Positions 12,494-25,865 of a stretch of 64,000 nucleotides of DNA are shown piece by piece. The notes beneath the pieces were generated by a model, which did no database searches, was not told the DNA's origin, and saw only the letters and a program-made list of their open reading frames with translations. Source of the stretch: Hirundichthys speculiger (taxonomy: Eukaryota; Chordata; Actinopteri; Beloniformes; Exocoetidae). The position numbers and the translations under genes were made by a program. The stretch is from NCBI GenBank assembly GCA_018398805.1, contig JAGFBZ010002141.1, positions 624,001 to 688,000 of the forward strand. The letters are read 5' to 3'. Numbering within the stretch: the first letter of the stretch is position 1; the number at the start of each line of letters is the position of its first letter.

Positions 12494-15400
12494 TTGCCCA
12501 AATGGATTTGCAAATGGATTTGCCCAAACTCCAAAACTAACTTTTTAAAAAAAAAATATTTTCCTTTTTTAGTAATAGTGACATTGGCAAGGGTTTTGGC
12601 GTGGTCTACCATGGTCCCCTAACCATGTATATTTTCGAACTCTTGAAACTAACCAAACGAGCTGAAATTAATCAAAAGATTTGAACAAATCAAAAGACAG
12701 AGCAAAGTAGAACAGTTAGGAACCATGCTTGAGAGCAATAAACATGAGTGGAAAAATCCGCGTGGGATATATATCTAACTCACCTCTCCAGGATGGAAGT
12801 ATGTGGATAATGCCTATGTCTAGCTTTTCCCCACGAAAGTGCTGGTGATCAAATACACAGTGTAGTACATATCTTTTTATGAAGCAAGAGCTCACATGTT
12901 GCCATTGTGACAGATGCAGCCAGTGGTTGAATGCGAGTGTCATCAAGTGGCAAGATGTTGAATGACCACCTCATCATGCAGTAAATCTTAAGCTACACCT
13001 CTTTATTTTGAAAGGGGAATGAGTAAGAACAATGTAGTGTTTCATTTTAGAACTTTGAAAGTATTACACATTCTGTCATGAGATAGAGTTGGACTGGCAT
13101 AAGTGAGGGTCAAGCACAGAGGAAAATGAAAATCACAGAGTAAAAGATGAACCTGCCTTGTGGTTCTTGGCTTTTGTGCACTTCTGCTATGAAGGCCATA
13201 ATTTGCCTCTGACCAGCATATGTTGGTTTCTACAGAGAGGTGAGGTCTGCAGTTAGCTGACGAGTATGGCGAGGTCAAGGAAATGCCTTGTCTTGTGGAG
13301 TTCTGATTGTAACGTTTTACCACTTTCTGAATCGTTTCTTAGGCTTTTTAGTTGTGTATGGTTTCATGCATATCTGCAAGGTGCTTTCAGTGCCATCGTG
13401 GTCTGAAAAATGAATCAGGAAAAGACTAACCTCCTCTCTGTCTCCTATTTTCCAATTTTTTCCCCTTATTTTGCCTCCCCTTCATTTTGGCTGCGTCAGC
13501 ATTTATCTGTCTGTTTTGCCAGGTCTCTGCTGGCCGAGGTCAGCCAGAGACTTCCCGCACACGTTTGCTGTTGCAGCTATGCTCCTGGGAACCTGCTGCT
13601 CAGAGGTGATCTCCAGAAGGCTTGATTTTAAATATGAGCTGCTATCTCCAGGTATCAAATTATTGGGATTATAGCTGCTGTCTTGCGGGAGGGGAGCAAA
13701 GATATTTTTTTAATCTGTTACCCTGTTGAAATACCATTACTCCCCTCACACAGAACTGCATTTCATCACAAGATCTTCCCATCGTTTTATGATTTTCTTT
13801 CTCTGTTTCTTTCAAGGCATTAAAAGTTAAAAGGTTATTATCATCGTGCTGTTTTTGAAAGCCCCTCTGAGCTTTCAAAGGCAGAAATTGGAAAATTGAG
13901 ATTTGTCAGTTGTGGGGAAACAATGGGTGTGGGTTTCTTGCTCATTGCTTTGGCTCGTAAAACCCCTCGCTCTGAACACTCAGCAAGTAAGTAGAATGAA
14001 ATGTCCCACGAGCATCTCCTCCTGTCTGTCTAGCCATTTGTGGTTAAGGGGGTTCCCTGAGTGTGCAAATTAGGGGTTATTGTTTGGTTTGGAGTAAGAC
14101 GAGAAGTAAAAGCTAGGTTGAATTTAAAAAAAAAAAAGTAAGATATGATGCACAATATAATGTTTTGCTCGTACAAAACTTTCCAAACAAGATACAAATA
14201 CAAGGGGTGGCAGCTGATGACGATGGGCTAGGCCTGCACGCATGCTCAGCTGTCATCATCACACCCAGACAGACGCTACAGTGGGAAAAAGAGAATGAGA
14301 ACAGATTTGTCACTGTTTGTTTGTATAGACCCTTCAGCGTGTGTGCAAGAATAGCTCACTTTCCCATCAGGTTACGTGCAAACATTCTTCAAGAATGCTC
14401 ACACACCCACATACATGTCACCTCTTTTAAAAGTATGTGTGGCTGCTGGGCAGTCCGATCTCTCTGGGAAAGGTAAAGGGGTTTGTGTGTTCTAGCGTGT
14501 GTGGTCAGGATGTGGCTAGCACTGCTCACTACTCATGATTTACTAACAATACCATGGTGGTTAGAATCTGACATTCAGCACATACTACAGCTCTTAGTGG
14601 GTTTACTGTACAACAATCTGGAAACTTCTTGCATTTTGTTCACCTTGTAACCAGGTCTCATTCAGTGCATTAGTGTAATTCATCATGATTTATTATTCAT
14701 TTCCTGCCAGACTGAGTTTTAATATTTGTGAAAAGAATGTAGTTATATGCTATGTGGGCAGTGTGCAAATTTAAGTTTGCCAGGGTGTGATTTTCTGTGT
14801 TTGTGTGTGTTTGAAATGGCTAAGAGTCTGTCAGCTATTATTTAGAAATTGTGGCTTTGGTTTGCACTGTGGGAATATAATTGGAACTGAGGTGACTGGT
14901 TCTTTGGTTGTACTCAGTAAGAAATGCATTAACATGCATGTGCTTATAGTTACACATAAACACTTATGGAAATTATCCATCTTCTTTGGCACTAAAAAGT
15001 TCGATTACTCTTCAGCTTTTGAATTGTTTCTTCTTTTTAAAATACTCTGTCTATAAAAGTGCTTTAGTTTTATAACTGAAAGAAATGTGATGGAATGGGA
15101 GTCAATGAAGATTGAGAAACAGCAGCAGTGTCTCTCTTAAGCTGACATCTCCCATATGACCCATATCTTTTTCTGATTTTCTCTTAGGGGAGAGCTTTAG
15201 TGTGTGGTCCGCAGATGGGAGAGGCCACTTATGACATACATAATACACCTACATGCACACACACTTGTGACGTCATGAAGAGAAACATTAAAACGGTCCT
15301 GCAGAGATTAAACCTGTTTGTTGCTGAGGTTTCCATGTAAGTCATTCAAATGACACACACTTTCAAATGAGTCAGCTTGTGTGTAGCATCTGCAGAGGCA

Positions 15401-15904
15401 ACAGCTGTGAACACACAACAAACACTGGCCCTTGTCCATACATTCTCACCTCCTGCAACTTTATTATTCCTGCTGTCAAGTTTGTGGCTGAGGAATGTTT
15501 AAGCAGGTGTCCCTTGTAGAGACAAAGCTGCAAAAGATAATCTCAGTGTGGATGCAAGTTGTTGTTACAACAGTGTCCAGTTTGTGTGAGAAGCACAAGA
15601 ACACAGCTGTGAGTTCTCATGCCGACAGGCACTTGCATGTGCAATTGGGAATAAGATGTAGAAATTTGGAGCTAATAGACTTCCATAAGATGTGAAGAAC
15701 ATATTAAAGTAATGCTGAAATCAGTGCTTGTCCAAAGCATTTGTTGTGGCAAACCAGAACACATCTGACAAATTAATCTGGATTTTATCATTTTAAGTAC
15801 AAACAAACATGGCTAAAATAGGTCTATACCCATTGCTCATGTCTGTACATTGTCAGCACTTTACCAGAATTCTTAATTTCAAATGCTTTGCACAGCAAAG
15901 GGTC

Positions 15905-15990
15905 ACAGGTCCAGGAGTTGAACGTGTGACCGCTACAGGAGGAATGCAGCCTCCATATGTGCTTAAGCCACTGAGCTATACAGCGGCCCA
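15905..15990 (-). repeat. tRNA-derived SINE relic
   Basis: On the minus strand there is an A-box-like TAGCTCAGTGG (15978-15968) and a B-box-like GTTCAACTCC (15923-15914) about 55 bases apart, in a tRNA-like context starting GGGCCGCTGTA. This looks like a SINE head rather than a working tRNA gene, because no acceptor-stem pairing is evident. Confidence 0.55.
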
Positions 15991-18119
15991 ATTTTAAGTA
16001 CTTTTGAGACAAGGAAAAGAGAACACATAAAAGGAAATTGGGGAAAAAAAATGTGAGAGGTATGAACAAAACATTAATGTTTTTTTCCCCCGCTTTTTCA
16101 TAATCACCAATCTTCTTTTTCAGTGCAACTGTTGTAACCAAAGATATTTCTTCTCATCGTTGTGCCATGGACATCTTGTATTTTTGTTGCCACTATGCAG
16201 AGACAATAAGGCTTTGTTTAAATTTATGTGCCTTCTATATTGCTGACCACCACTTGAGCTCTCTTTAGCTCATGGACATAGAAACGGGTGGCCTGAATGT
16301 ACGTCTTTGTATCCTTAAGTGTTACTTTGGGGGTCAACAGATGCCATAATTGCATAAGAGGATGGTCCTTATTAGCATGATTCTTTTGAGATATAGGTAC
16401 TTCCTCTGTGTTCAGGGTGTGTGTGTGGTGCATGAGGGTCAGGGGTGAGCTGTAAACCTTCATGGGCGTGAGATTAGTCCTTCTGCCACTTGAAAGAGAA
16501 GACTGGAGTAGTTAAAGGTATTTTATTGCGCCCTGCTAAAGAGGTGGACCTCTTGACACTCCCTTCAGGTCCCTTGCACACCCGGGTCATACAGACACTT
16601 TAGAGCAGGGATGCACTGCCGTCTGTAAGACTGACACATGGCCACATGATTTGTGCATTTGATGACTCAGGCTGTTCTGATATCTGTGTGGCCATAGTGC
16701 GCCCACATAATTTATTAGAGTGACAGCGTGTCTGAGTTTGGGTGGTCCATTGATTTACTTCCAGTATGTGGCTTTTATTCCTTCCATCAATGACACTTGA
16801 TTTCCTGCCTAATTGCACGAGGTACCCTTCCTACCCTAACCATTCAGTGTTATGACCATTATGCATCCCCTCCCACTACTGAAGTATTTTCCTCACTCTT
16901 TAGCAGTGAGGGCAGTGGTTGACGTGGACAATAGCATGGACAATAGTCACATCAGGCAGAACCAATCAAAAGCCTCACCGTTCTCATTGCTGTTCAGAAA
17001 GTACTGCAGACCTTTGAACAAACCCTGTTTCCTCCATTCTTTTCCTCAGAAATGTTGCTGAGTTGCAATAATGCACTTTTACTCTTGATTTATCTCACCA
17101 AAGCCAGGTTATAATGGAGGGAATACATATGAAGCTTATTCCTTCTTAATGCAGTTTTAATTGGGATGTAGAAGGTCGATGCAGACCTGCGCTACCGACA
17201 ATGCTCTAGAGACAATGTCTCTTCTTTTTTCTTGTGGAGCTGACTAAGCAGGTTTTGATCACTTTAACTAAAAAGGTACAAAGCCAAAAATGAAAAATAA
17301 ATATGTTTTTACTGAACTTGTACTTTGCTTGATTTATTCCATTTTGCACTACTAAATAGTTATCCAGTTTTCAACTTCATTAGCAAATTAGGATTGTTTC
17401 TCTGCATTTATTTAACAGCCGTTATTAGTTAGATCTACCATTTAAGACGCAGACAATAATTATATACTTACAGTGCATAAAATTAGGGCATCCCCATTGA
17501 CTGTTTATACCGGACACAGCATCTGGTCATGTGACCCATAGGTTTGTACATAGAGCATTTGAAGCACATTTTTTCTCGAAGTGCTCACCGCCACGTTGCA
17601 AAGAGGCGGGACTGGCTTCACTGACAAGCTGGCTGGATCTGTAATAGCTAACAAAAGAGCCAAGGCTAGCTAGCTATCTGTCAAATGACATCCAGCAATA
17701 TGACTGGGAAGCTTTTCTGCTTAATATAAATGTATATGATTTGGTACAAAAAAGAAAACAACCACTCATTTGTCATGGATGTCAAAACTAAAAAAAGGAA
17801 ACCAAAACTGATTTTTCTGTGATTTAATAAGTTTAATTCTGCTGTGAAGTTGGAGAATTTTAATTTTAACATGGGAGCCAGTAGGGGATTTGATTTGTTT
17901 TGGAGCCAGCACCTAGTGGTCATTAGAGGAACTGCAACAAAATGTATTTCTTGGATGAGCTTGAAGTGGGATGGTTTCTGCTTGGTCATCCCTGATTAGT
18001 TTTAGTGACAAAATTACTACTTGCACTGTATATAATGAAAGGCTATTCTTGCTTTTGATCATTTAAGTCTATCTTTTACATACTTACATACTTTACATAG
18101 ACATTTACCTAAAGCTTCT

Positions 18120-18158
18120 TTTCTAAGTTGTACATTTGTTGAATGTACAACTTAGAAA
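18120..18158. repeat. 17-bp perfect hairpin
   Basis: Arms TTCTAAGTTGTACATT (18121-18136) and AATGTACAACTTAGAA (18142-18157), extended by one pair outside, enclose a 5-base loop. Confidence 0.9.
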
Positions 18159-21100
18159 GAATTTTCAACTGTTTTCAACTGTTCCCCAAAAGGCCTTTTT
18201 ACACCTGCTTACGTCTGACTTTTTAGTTCAATTGGAAAAAGTTTGATCAGGTTGTAGACCCGCATCAATTGACTGCAGAAATCATGGATATTTATTGACT
18301 CTCTGATCAGCAAGAGTAGGCACACTCTTTCTTTTTACAAAGAAACATGCTTAAATACAGTAACATCTCGCTAGAAAGTTCTGAAACTGACAAGAATCTT
18401 ACCCATGTGCAAGATTGCTAGTAGCTTACTCTTGTCATTAATGTGTAAAGCTAAGAATGATTTATACTTTTGCATCAAGTTGACAGCTTACCTTCAGTGC
18501 AGATGTTAAACCTCTGCAGTAAGCTACGGTGGACCCTGATGTGACTGACGTCTTTCCAAATGTAACTACGCATTAAGTACCATGCAGACCATTGGAAATG
18601 GAATCGGTCTGCTTGGCAGATTTGTTGTTCTTCATGTTTGTATTTCCCGCTACTAGTTCTTCTTCACTGTTTTCAAGTGGGTAGAAACATAGTTTGCTGC
18701 AATGTCTGTAAATATGACTAATGCCCAACATTTGTCAGCATCAACTCACGTAAGATATACTTTATTTGCTCGATTGCAAAGTTTGAGCCATATAAAGGAA
18801 GTAATCAAAAGGAAGCACAGCACTTTAGGCTACAATGCTGCAACAAAGAACATGTACTTCCTTTGTGGTGGGGTTGGTCGTGTAACTACAGAGCAACAAC
18901 AATATGATGGCAACAAAGATGGCGTAAGGCATGTACATAGCCTAAATGTGTTTGTGCTACACAGACATAAAATCAGGCTGTAGACTATATCCACATCAAT
19001 GTGGTATCAATTTAAATTGCCATTTTAAAATCAAACCATTTTGCATCCACACTAGACAAGACTCCTGTAATTATCACTGCTAATATTCTCATTAAAATCT
19101 ATGTGTTTTCATTACTTGCTGGTAATGGCCGTGGTGTGTGTGACTTTGCTGTTTTTTAGACCGCAATCCAAGTATTAAAAACCTGAAATTGTGTCTAGAC
19201 CAGAACAAAAATCTTCAATTTTCAAAGTTTGAACTTCCGGTAGTTGTGTGAACAATAGATCTAACAGTGAAAAAATGTTCACATTTTAAAACAAAACAAC
19301 ACCACTGTGAGCGTAGCCTACAGTCCAGTAGCTTCCAGGCTTGTACCCTGGGATGTGGGGATAGTTACTGTAACAAGTTCTTTTTACAAGGAAAAATAAA
19401 TATTGCATCCAGTGGAGAACTGTGTGGACTTGAGTTATTTTAACAGGGGTCCCTGTTAGCCAAATTGATTTCGAAGGAGAGTAGGTATAGAGAAGGAGGA
19501 AAGGGGTGATTAAAAATACTAGTGGAGCACCAATTCTCAACATAATCCATCCACCACCACTCTTATTTTTCCTCCGGTTTGACTCACTGCTCTGCGTCAT
19601 GATTTTGTTCTCTCTCCACAGCCCAACCCGGAATGTTAATCAGCAGAAAGCTGCTTTAGATTTACAAGGGGGAATTTGGATCCAGATCTTTGAAACGTCA
19701 GGCTTCTTAGTCCCTCTGTGAAAACCGCGAGTTAGACTGAGAACCAAGCAGCAGAGAGAGTTTATGTCTGAAACAGAGAAGTTAGGAAGGATTTAGTTGT
19801 GAGATAATTTCCTTGAGCTTTGGATATCATTATGATGAGAAAGGCACAGCATGGTAAAGTGTGTTGATGAAAGCTGATGTATGAATGTTCAGTTTTGTGT
19901 CTAAACAAAGAATTGGTGAGAGATTTTGAATTAGAAGCTCAGTCTAATAAGTACTCATGAATCATATTTTTTTTTAAGGTGGTACGTAGCTAGGGGTTGA
20001 GGTGTGAATTAACAAGTGTTTGATGTCCCACACAGTAATGTCTCATATCACGGTTGTTGCAGTCCTTTATTTTAATGAGACAAAAAGAAGCCATAATCAG
20101 AATGCACATGAAGTTGGATAATTGGATAAACGTGTTGGAGAGACAATGAACCCATGTTCATTTAAAATCGGGTGATATTGGCTGAGGTATGACTAAGCCA
20201 AGCATATGTTGTAGCAAATATACATACGAAAAAGTCAGAAAGGTTTTTTATGCATCTGTACGTGTGTTAATATCAGCGTGTGTTACTGTGAATGGAGTCA
20301 GTCTAAGTTCAGTTTCAGACTTTTACTCAATGGGCATGTTGTCTACCATCCCTACTGACTGGCTCTGTGTTCTCCCTCCAGAGTTCCAGCTGAGAGAAAA
20401 CGATCTGATCACACAGACAGACAGAGAGCAATTAGAGAGCACATACCCACTTTATACGCCTTTGCCCAGCCTGCTGCCCCATAGTGTTATTTGTTGAGAG
20501 CTGAATAGAGGGTGGCTTGTTCTTTAAAGGGAGTTTACCTTTTTGTGTTTGAAACGGGCAAATAAAACAGCTAGCCCTTGATCTGCTCCCACATGTAATC
20601 CACTTTTATTGAGATCAGATTTAGCTAATAAATGCCTACTTGTCAAAGTGACAATAATGAGAATTGTTCTCTTAACCGAAGTTAATTTCCTTTTAGCTTT
20701 GGTTAAGCCCTTCTGGCACTGTTTGAGAGGATGAAATCATCTTCATAGTAAAAGCTCATTCCAAGAGGGAGGATCTGAGGTCAGTTCATCTTTTTGTGGA
20801 TGTGTTACAGCAGCGTGTGTGTATATAATAGTTGTAATCTTGTGTCATCAGATAAGCAAAACCAGCTCCATTTACAGTATTGTGGCGACGGCACGGCCGC
20901 ACAGTGACTGATAGGATAATCGCCTCCCTGGATGTTCTCCCTAAATGTATTAGTAGATTTAGTTCAGTCTAAATTACTTGTTTTGTTGGTTGTTTTATGG
21001 CAAATTCACTGTTAATCTGTTGAAGTTGTATCAGGTCTTTATTTAACCATTAGGGAAGTTCGTGTTGGTGTGATACATCAGTGTTGTGATGTGTTCAAGG

Positions 21101-21559
21101 GGATGTCTAAAAAGTTAGCAATAAAGCACAATGAAAACTGGAACCTAGTCTTCATTCAGCATCTTTGCTACAGTATAATGCATTTCAAGCCTGAGCACTG
21201 TGCAAAAAGTCATGAACATATAAAACTAGTTACCCAAAAATATAGATGCATTGTCCCTCACTGAAGTAATAGCACATATTGAAGTGGGACTCGATGGCCA
21301 CAGGCTTCACAGTTAGCCTGAAATGTAAAATATAAAATGGGATTAGAGAGATAAATAGAAAGTAAAGGAGGGGAGAGGAAACAATACAGAGAGAAAGCTA
21401 GAGTAATGCTAAGGATTAAGGGTAGCTGTACAGAGCTTATAGTGAGATCTTTCAAGTCTGTGGGAAACCAAAGCATGCTCTCATGAATCTAACCACAAAT
21501 CTGTACATGTGTGTGTTTTGGGCGGTGGTGGATAGGTTGCAGGCAACATTCATGGCTCT

Positions 21560-22325
21560 GCAGTCATTACCTCCGCCAAGGAGGTATTGTTTTTGTGAGA
21601 GGTATTTACAGTTCATGGAAAAAATTATTAGACCACCACCATTTTTTCTTCACTTTCTTGTTCATTTTAATACCTGGTACCACTGAAACATCATCATGTG
21701 ACTAAAACAGACAGAAAAGAAAAACACTGAATGCATAAAAGCAGTGTTTTTTGACAGTACAACGCTATAGCTATTGATGTAAAAACTTAAGTGATTTAGG
21801 TTATAATCAATAAAACCATGGAAAATGGTAAGATATCAGCTCTTAAAAAAAAATCTCATATGAGCAATCTTTGTGGTTATCGTTCTGTTTGTCCAAACAA
21901 ATTTACCTTTAGTTGTACCAGGCATTAAAATGAACAAGAAACTGAAGAAAACAAGGGTGGTCTAATAATTTTTTCCATGACTGTATCTGTCTCTTTGTCT
22001 GTCTGTGTACAAGTTAACTCAAAAAGTTATGGATGGATTTTGATGAAATTTTCAGGAGTCGTCAGAAATGTGAAAAGGAAGAACTGATTTCATTTTGGGT
22101 GTGATCCAGAAGAAATCCTGGATTCTGGATCACTTTCAGATTTTCGATAACATTGCTCAAAACTCATGAAATCTCACTCAGGGATTGACAATGGGAACCT
22201 CTATCAAATTTCAAAGGCTGATCTGGATCTGATCCAGAACGCGGATTTTATCCCAATCTGTAAATCGCTATATGGGAGAACTGTTGTGCTTGGCGGAGGT
22301 CTTCGCTCTCCGAGTGCTTTTCTAG
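21560..22325. repeat. Older dispersed repeat interrupted by a MITE
   Basis: The left piece (to 21608) has CCTCCGCCAAGGAGGT. The right piece (from 21984) has AAGTTAACTCAAAAAGTTAT, TTTTGATGAAATTTTCAGG, and ends GGCGGAGGTCTTCGCTCTCC. This wording is common in fish and other animal genomes. CTCCGCC and GGCGGAG form short inverted ends. It is split by the element at 21609-21983. Confidence 0.6.
21609..21983. mobile_element. Tc1/mariner-type MITE in a TA site
   Basis: TA dinucleotides flank the 375-bp element (21607-21608 and 21984-21985). The ends are inverted: CAGTTCATGGAAAAAATTAT on the left and the complement of CAGTCATGGAAAAAATTATT on the right, then TAGACCACC on both. Inner inverted segments (CTTCA.TTTCTTGTTCATTTTAAT) extend the pairing. 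There is no coding sequence. Confidence 0.8.
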
Positions 22326-24406
22326 TATTATTAATCTGTCGTAACCGGATAAGTGGGTTTTTATGAGGACACTGAGCACTTTGATTAACTACCCAAAATT
22401 GTTTGAAACGATTCATCATATTTTAATCATCTTGCTGGATTTTCCATCTGAGCAGGAAAAAAAGCTGGTTGCTCCTCACTTTATGTTTCTCGGTTTTTAG
22501 TTAACATTTTTGAGGTATGACTTTTGTAAAATGTAGAGTGTTGTGTGAGATTCAGATCTTAACTCTGGATTTTGTCTTTGTTTTGGGCAAACCTGCACAG
22601 GCCCCTGGACAATCAGTTGCAGATGCACTCGCAGTCTACTGAAGGCACCACAGCCACATAGTTGTTTTTATTAAAATGTCTGCTTGTTGCCCCATGTACA
22701 AGTAGATCTGCGTCTGTAGAAAGACTCGGTTATGATTCTGGAGTCATAGCAAAAATCCACATGCACAGCCCTCTGAGGGTCCCTCAACACCTTCTCATGA
22801 AGAGATACAACGTACAACTGTAACAATGGAAGTATGCACACTTCTTTTTTTTTAGTGTCTTTCTTCGATGAATGATGGGAGGGTGTTCTGACTTTGTGAC
22901 TTAGGGAAGCCCCTTTTCACACAGCTGATAAGCTTATTTCCTCTTTTAGCTCCAGCTGAACACCAGCCCTGACTCTTTGCTGCTGGGGTCATCAGACGTG
23001 TCAGGTGGACGCTGACCAGACCCTACGTTGCTTGTCCGTCACAGTCAGTGATTTATGAGGTTCCAGCAGGCATGTGTGTAGATGTGTGTAAATCTGTGGT
23101 TGTGTGTGAAAGTGATCAGGAGCTTTTGATGGCTTTTAAATTGGAAACATGACAATTTAAACACAAATATTCCAGTGAATGGACATTTGAGTCAAACCTG
23201 AGGTTTATGAATGCTTCTCTTTCTGCCTTTGACTCTGTATTGATAGGTTTTATTTAGAAAAACACACTTATGTGTCAGTATGGCCACATGCATGATTATT
23301 TTTTAACCCAAATAGCAATACTCCACTTATGGTTTCTAAATACTCCTCTGTCCTACTGGAGATCTGTTTAGAGAAAGATCATGAGGAGGGCTTCCATAGC
23401 AAGCACATGGATATTTTTAACCTATATGTTGAAATGTTGGAGTTTCTGAACGAAGCCAGTCACCGTGGCTCTCCAGACACATGCACATGTATTCATTTTT
23501 TCCCCCGTGAGCCTCATGTTGAGTGCCTCTAACATAAGATCTGTGTCTGACACAAGGCAGGAAGAAAAATGTGGTAATGTGTGAAAGACAGGTGCTTTGG
23601 AGGCTTTACTCACGGAAAACAAGAGGTCATACCTTTGAGTGAAGGATCACATATGGCATATGGTTCCCACCGAAGAGAAATGAAGCACGAGAGTCTATAC
23701 GTTTCATTTGTTGTGTAAAAGACACACTGAGTGTGTCTTTCAGAAGTTCAGGAGATGGTGGGAGTGATACACACCCATTGACAGCCCTGCCAAACACTGT
23801 ACTATTGTGTGTGTGTTGACAAGCCTGTAACCCCCCAGACCAGAATCAGAGCTCTTTTTTTGGACAAGGGAAGTGTCTTTGAAGCCCCATTTCCCTCAAC
23901 TCTCTGATCCATCCACCCTGTCATGAATGAAGAGGCTGTTACAGAAGGAAAGGCAGGTGTTCACTTGTGTGTTTGTGTGCACACACTCTCCTGAGCCATG
24001 AGTTTTCTTTTCACTTAATGAGAGTGTCCAGCAACAGCTTAGTTCACTATGCCGGTTTTTCACATGCTCCCAATGGTAGACAAAACAAACTGGCAAACTC
24101 AGACCAAGTACATTCGGAGAATGTCTTTTTGCTCTTGCAAATTTAAATTAAAGCAAAGACTGTTAACAAAAATGGAAAATCGCAATTTTTATAACATCTG
24201 TCACTAAAAAAACTATTTATCTCTCATTGCACATTTTAAAATTGAAAAGTGTAATTTCTTTCTAAAGTCATTTGCTACTCTTAAAGTCAAAGAAAATGTG
24301 ATTAAACTAATATTTAGGTAAAAAAAAGTGTAAATGATACAGTATATATTCCATTTGAATGGTTCCAAATGGCTGTAGCCTGAGAATTTAAAGCTGAGGT
24401 TATCTG

Positions 24407-25865
24407 AGGGGTGTACTACGAAGCAAGTTCAACACAGCCAGGCTTTCTTTGGGTGAGCTGGCTTAACAAACCTGAAACTCGCGATCAGAGATAACTGGTA
24501 CCACGACGGTGGTTATCAACTATCTTTGTTAACCGCGGCTTTCTGCTTTCTGCTCTGTGCGCGTTCACACGAAAGGGGGCGTTTGACGCGTCATTTGACG
24601 CCTCTTCCGGATAAAATTGATAGATCGCGGTCCGTATATTTCAGTCAGGAGGAGCAGGTTTTAATAATGCAGGGCTATGAGGATTTCAAAGAAATCTTTA
24701 CGGCCAAAAGCAACACTGTAGGTGCGAATAAAGCCAGAGAGGAGTGCAGATCGTGTAAATTCGTAATGTGACAGTGTGAGGTCCTGTCACTGACCTCCGA
24801 TTGATGATGTGTCCTGGCTACATGGCTTAGGGGATATGCCTTTGGCTGACTGGCAATTATGCGTGACTTTCACCTGGGAGTCTGGGGATCAAACCCCGCC
24901 TGGGCCCTCTGTAGTGTCTCTTGCCACAATAAATTATATTTATTTCACCACTTAATGCACCTTAATTAATCCCCCTCCCTCTTTTAGAGCGCTTAAACTT
25001 TAAACTTAATGCAGCAGATTTAAACATTATTTAGGTCTGACTGTCCCATTATGGATGATAAATAAAAATCACTTTAGTTTTTTGCTAAATCTATGTGAAA
25101 TTAATTTAAGATTTAATATTATCTGTGATACCAATATACGTTCACCGGCCACTTTAATAGGTACCCTATCACCCTGGGGAATCTATGAATTATATTACAA
25201 CATTTCACATGAAATTCCACGTCACACTGATTATCAATATTATGGACTATTAATTTATGGTACCTGAGATTTTGTAAAATGCTTCTTTTATTTGAAACGT
25301 GGGCAGATGGCCAGGGAATACTACAAACATATTCAGCAGTTTAGTAAGAGCAAGTACAACCTTTATTCCAGTATTCTGGCTCAGATTTTCTGCATCACCA
25401 ACTAAATACATGTAGGTTCCCGTGGCAAAGAAACGCAAAGAAACGCATACCGTTTGCGCTACTGTGAGCGCACGGCTGCGTTTGGTGGCGCTGCCAATAT
25501 CTGGCTCTAGCAGATTACAAATGTAACGTATTCCCTCAGCTGGAAATCTCTAGCGTTCATAGAGAATATGGTCATGGGAAGCCAGCGGATCAGTCCGGTC
25601 TCTGAATACTCTCTTCCTATCCTCGCACAATCCTGATGCTAAAGTCAACATGATTGGGTGAAAGTGAAAGGGCGGTGCTTTTTATAGCCGATTTGAGCCT
25701 AAACTCTGCACATAACCTGCTCCGGACCAGGATAAGTTTGAAGAGTAAGTTACCATGGTGATCTAGCCAGGTTAAAAGAGAGCCACCTTCGTGGTACCGG
25801 AAATCCTGGCTTTAGACTCAACATACCTCGCTAACCCTCTAATCTCGCTTCGTAGTATACCCCTC
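24407..25865. mobile_element. Harbinger-like DNA transposon relic with Myb-like ORF fragment
   Basis: The ends are imperfect inverted repeats: GGGGTGTACTACGAAGCAAG on the left and the complement of GGGGTATACTACGAAGCGAG on the right, both leading into AGCCAGG(A/C)TT-type text. Inside, 24640-24770 on the + strand encodes FSQEEQVLIMQGYEDFKEIF then AKSNTVGANKAREE. This is like the Myb/SANT-type accessory protein of Harbinger elements. A tRNA-like B-box segment (24835-24905) and other repeats seem inserted inside. No clear target duplication is visible. Confidence 0.55.
24835..24905 (+). repeat. tRNA-like (SINE) segment
   Basis: GGGGATCAAACCCC (near 24885-24898) resembles a tRNA T-arm/B-box, with ATGGCTTAGGGGA resembling an A-box about 50 bases earlier. 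It lies inside the Harbinger-like element. It is probably a SINE head, not a functional tRNA. Confidence 0.4.

Noticed and set aside
15905..15990. A functional tRNA gene on the minus strand
   Set aside because: A- and B-box-like words are present, but no closed acceptor stem or clear anticodon arm can be drawn. A SINE head fits better.
16224..16463. Minus-strand ORF of 79 codons with text such as TLKDTKTYIQATRFYVHELK
   Set aside because: It looks mildly protein-like, but there are no splice borders, no recognised family and no second supporting exon nearby.
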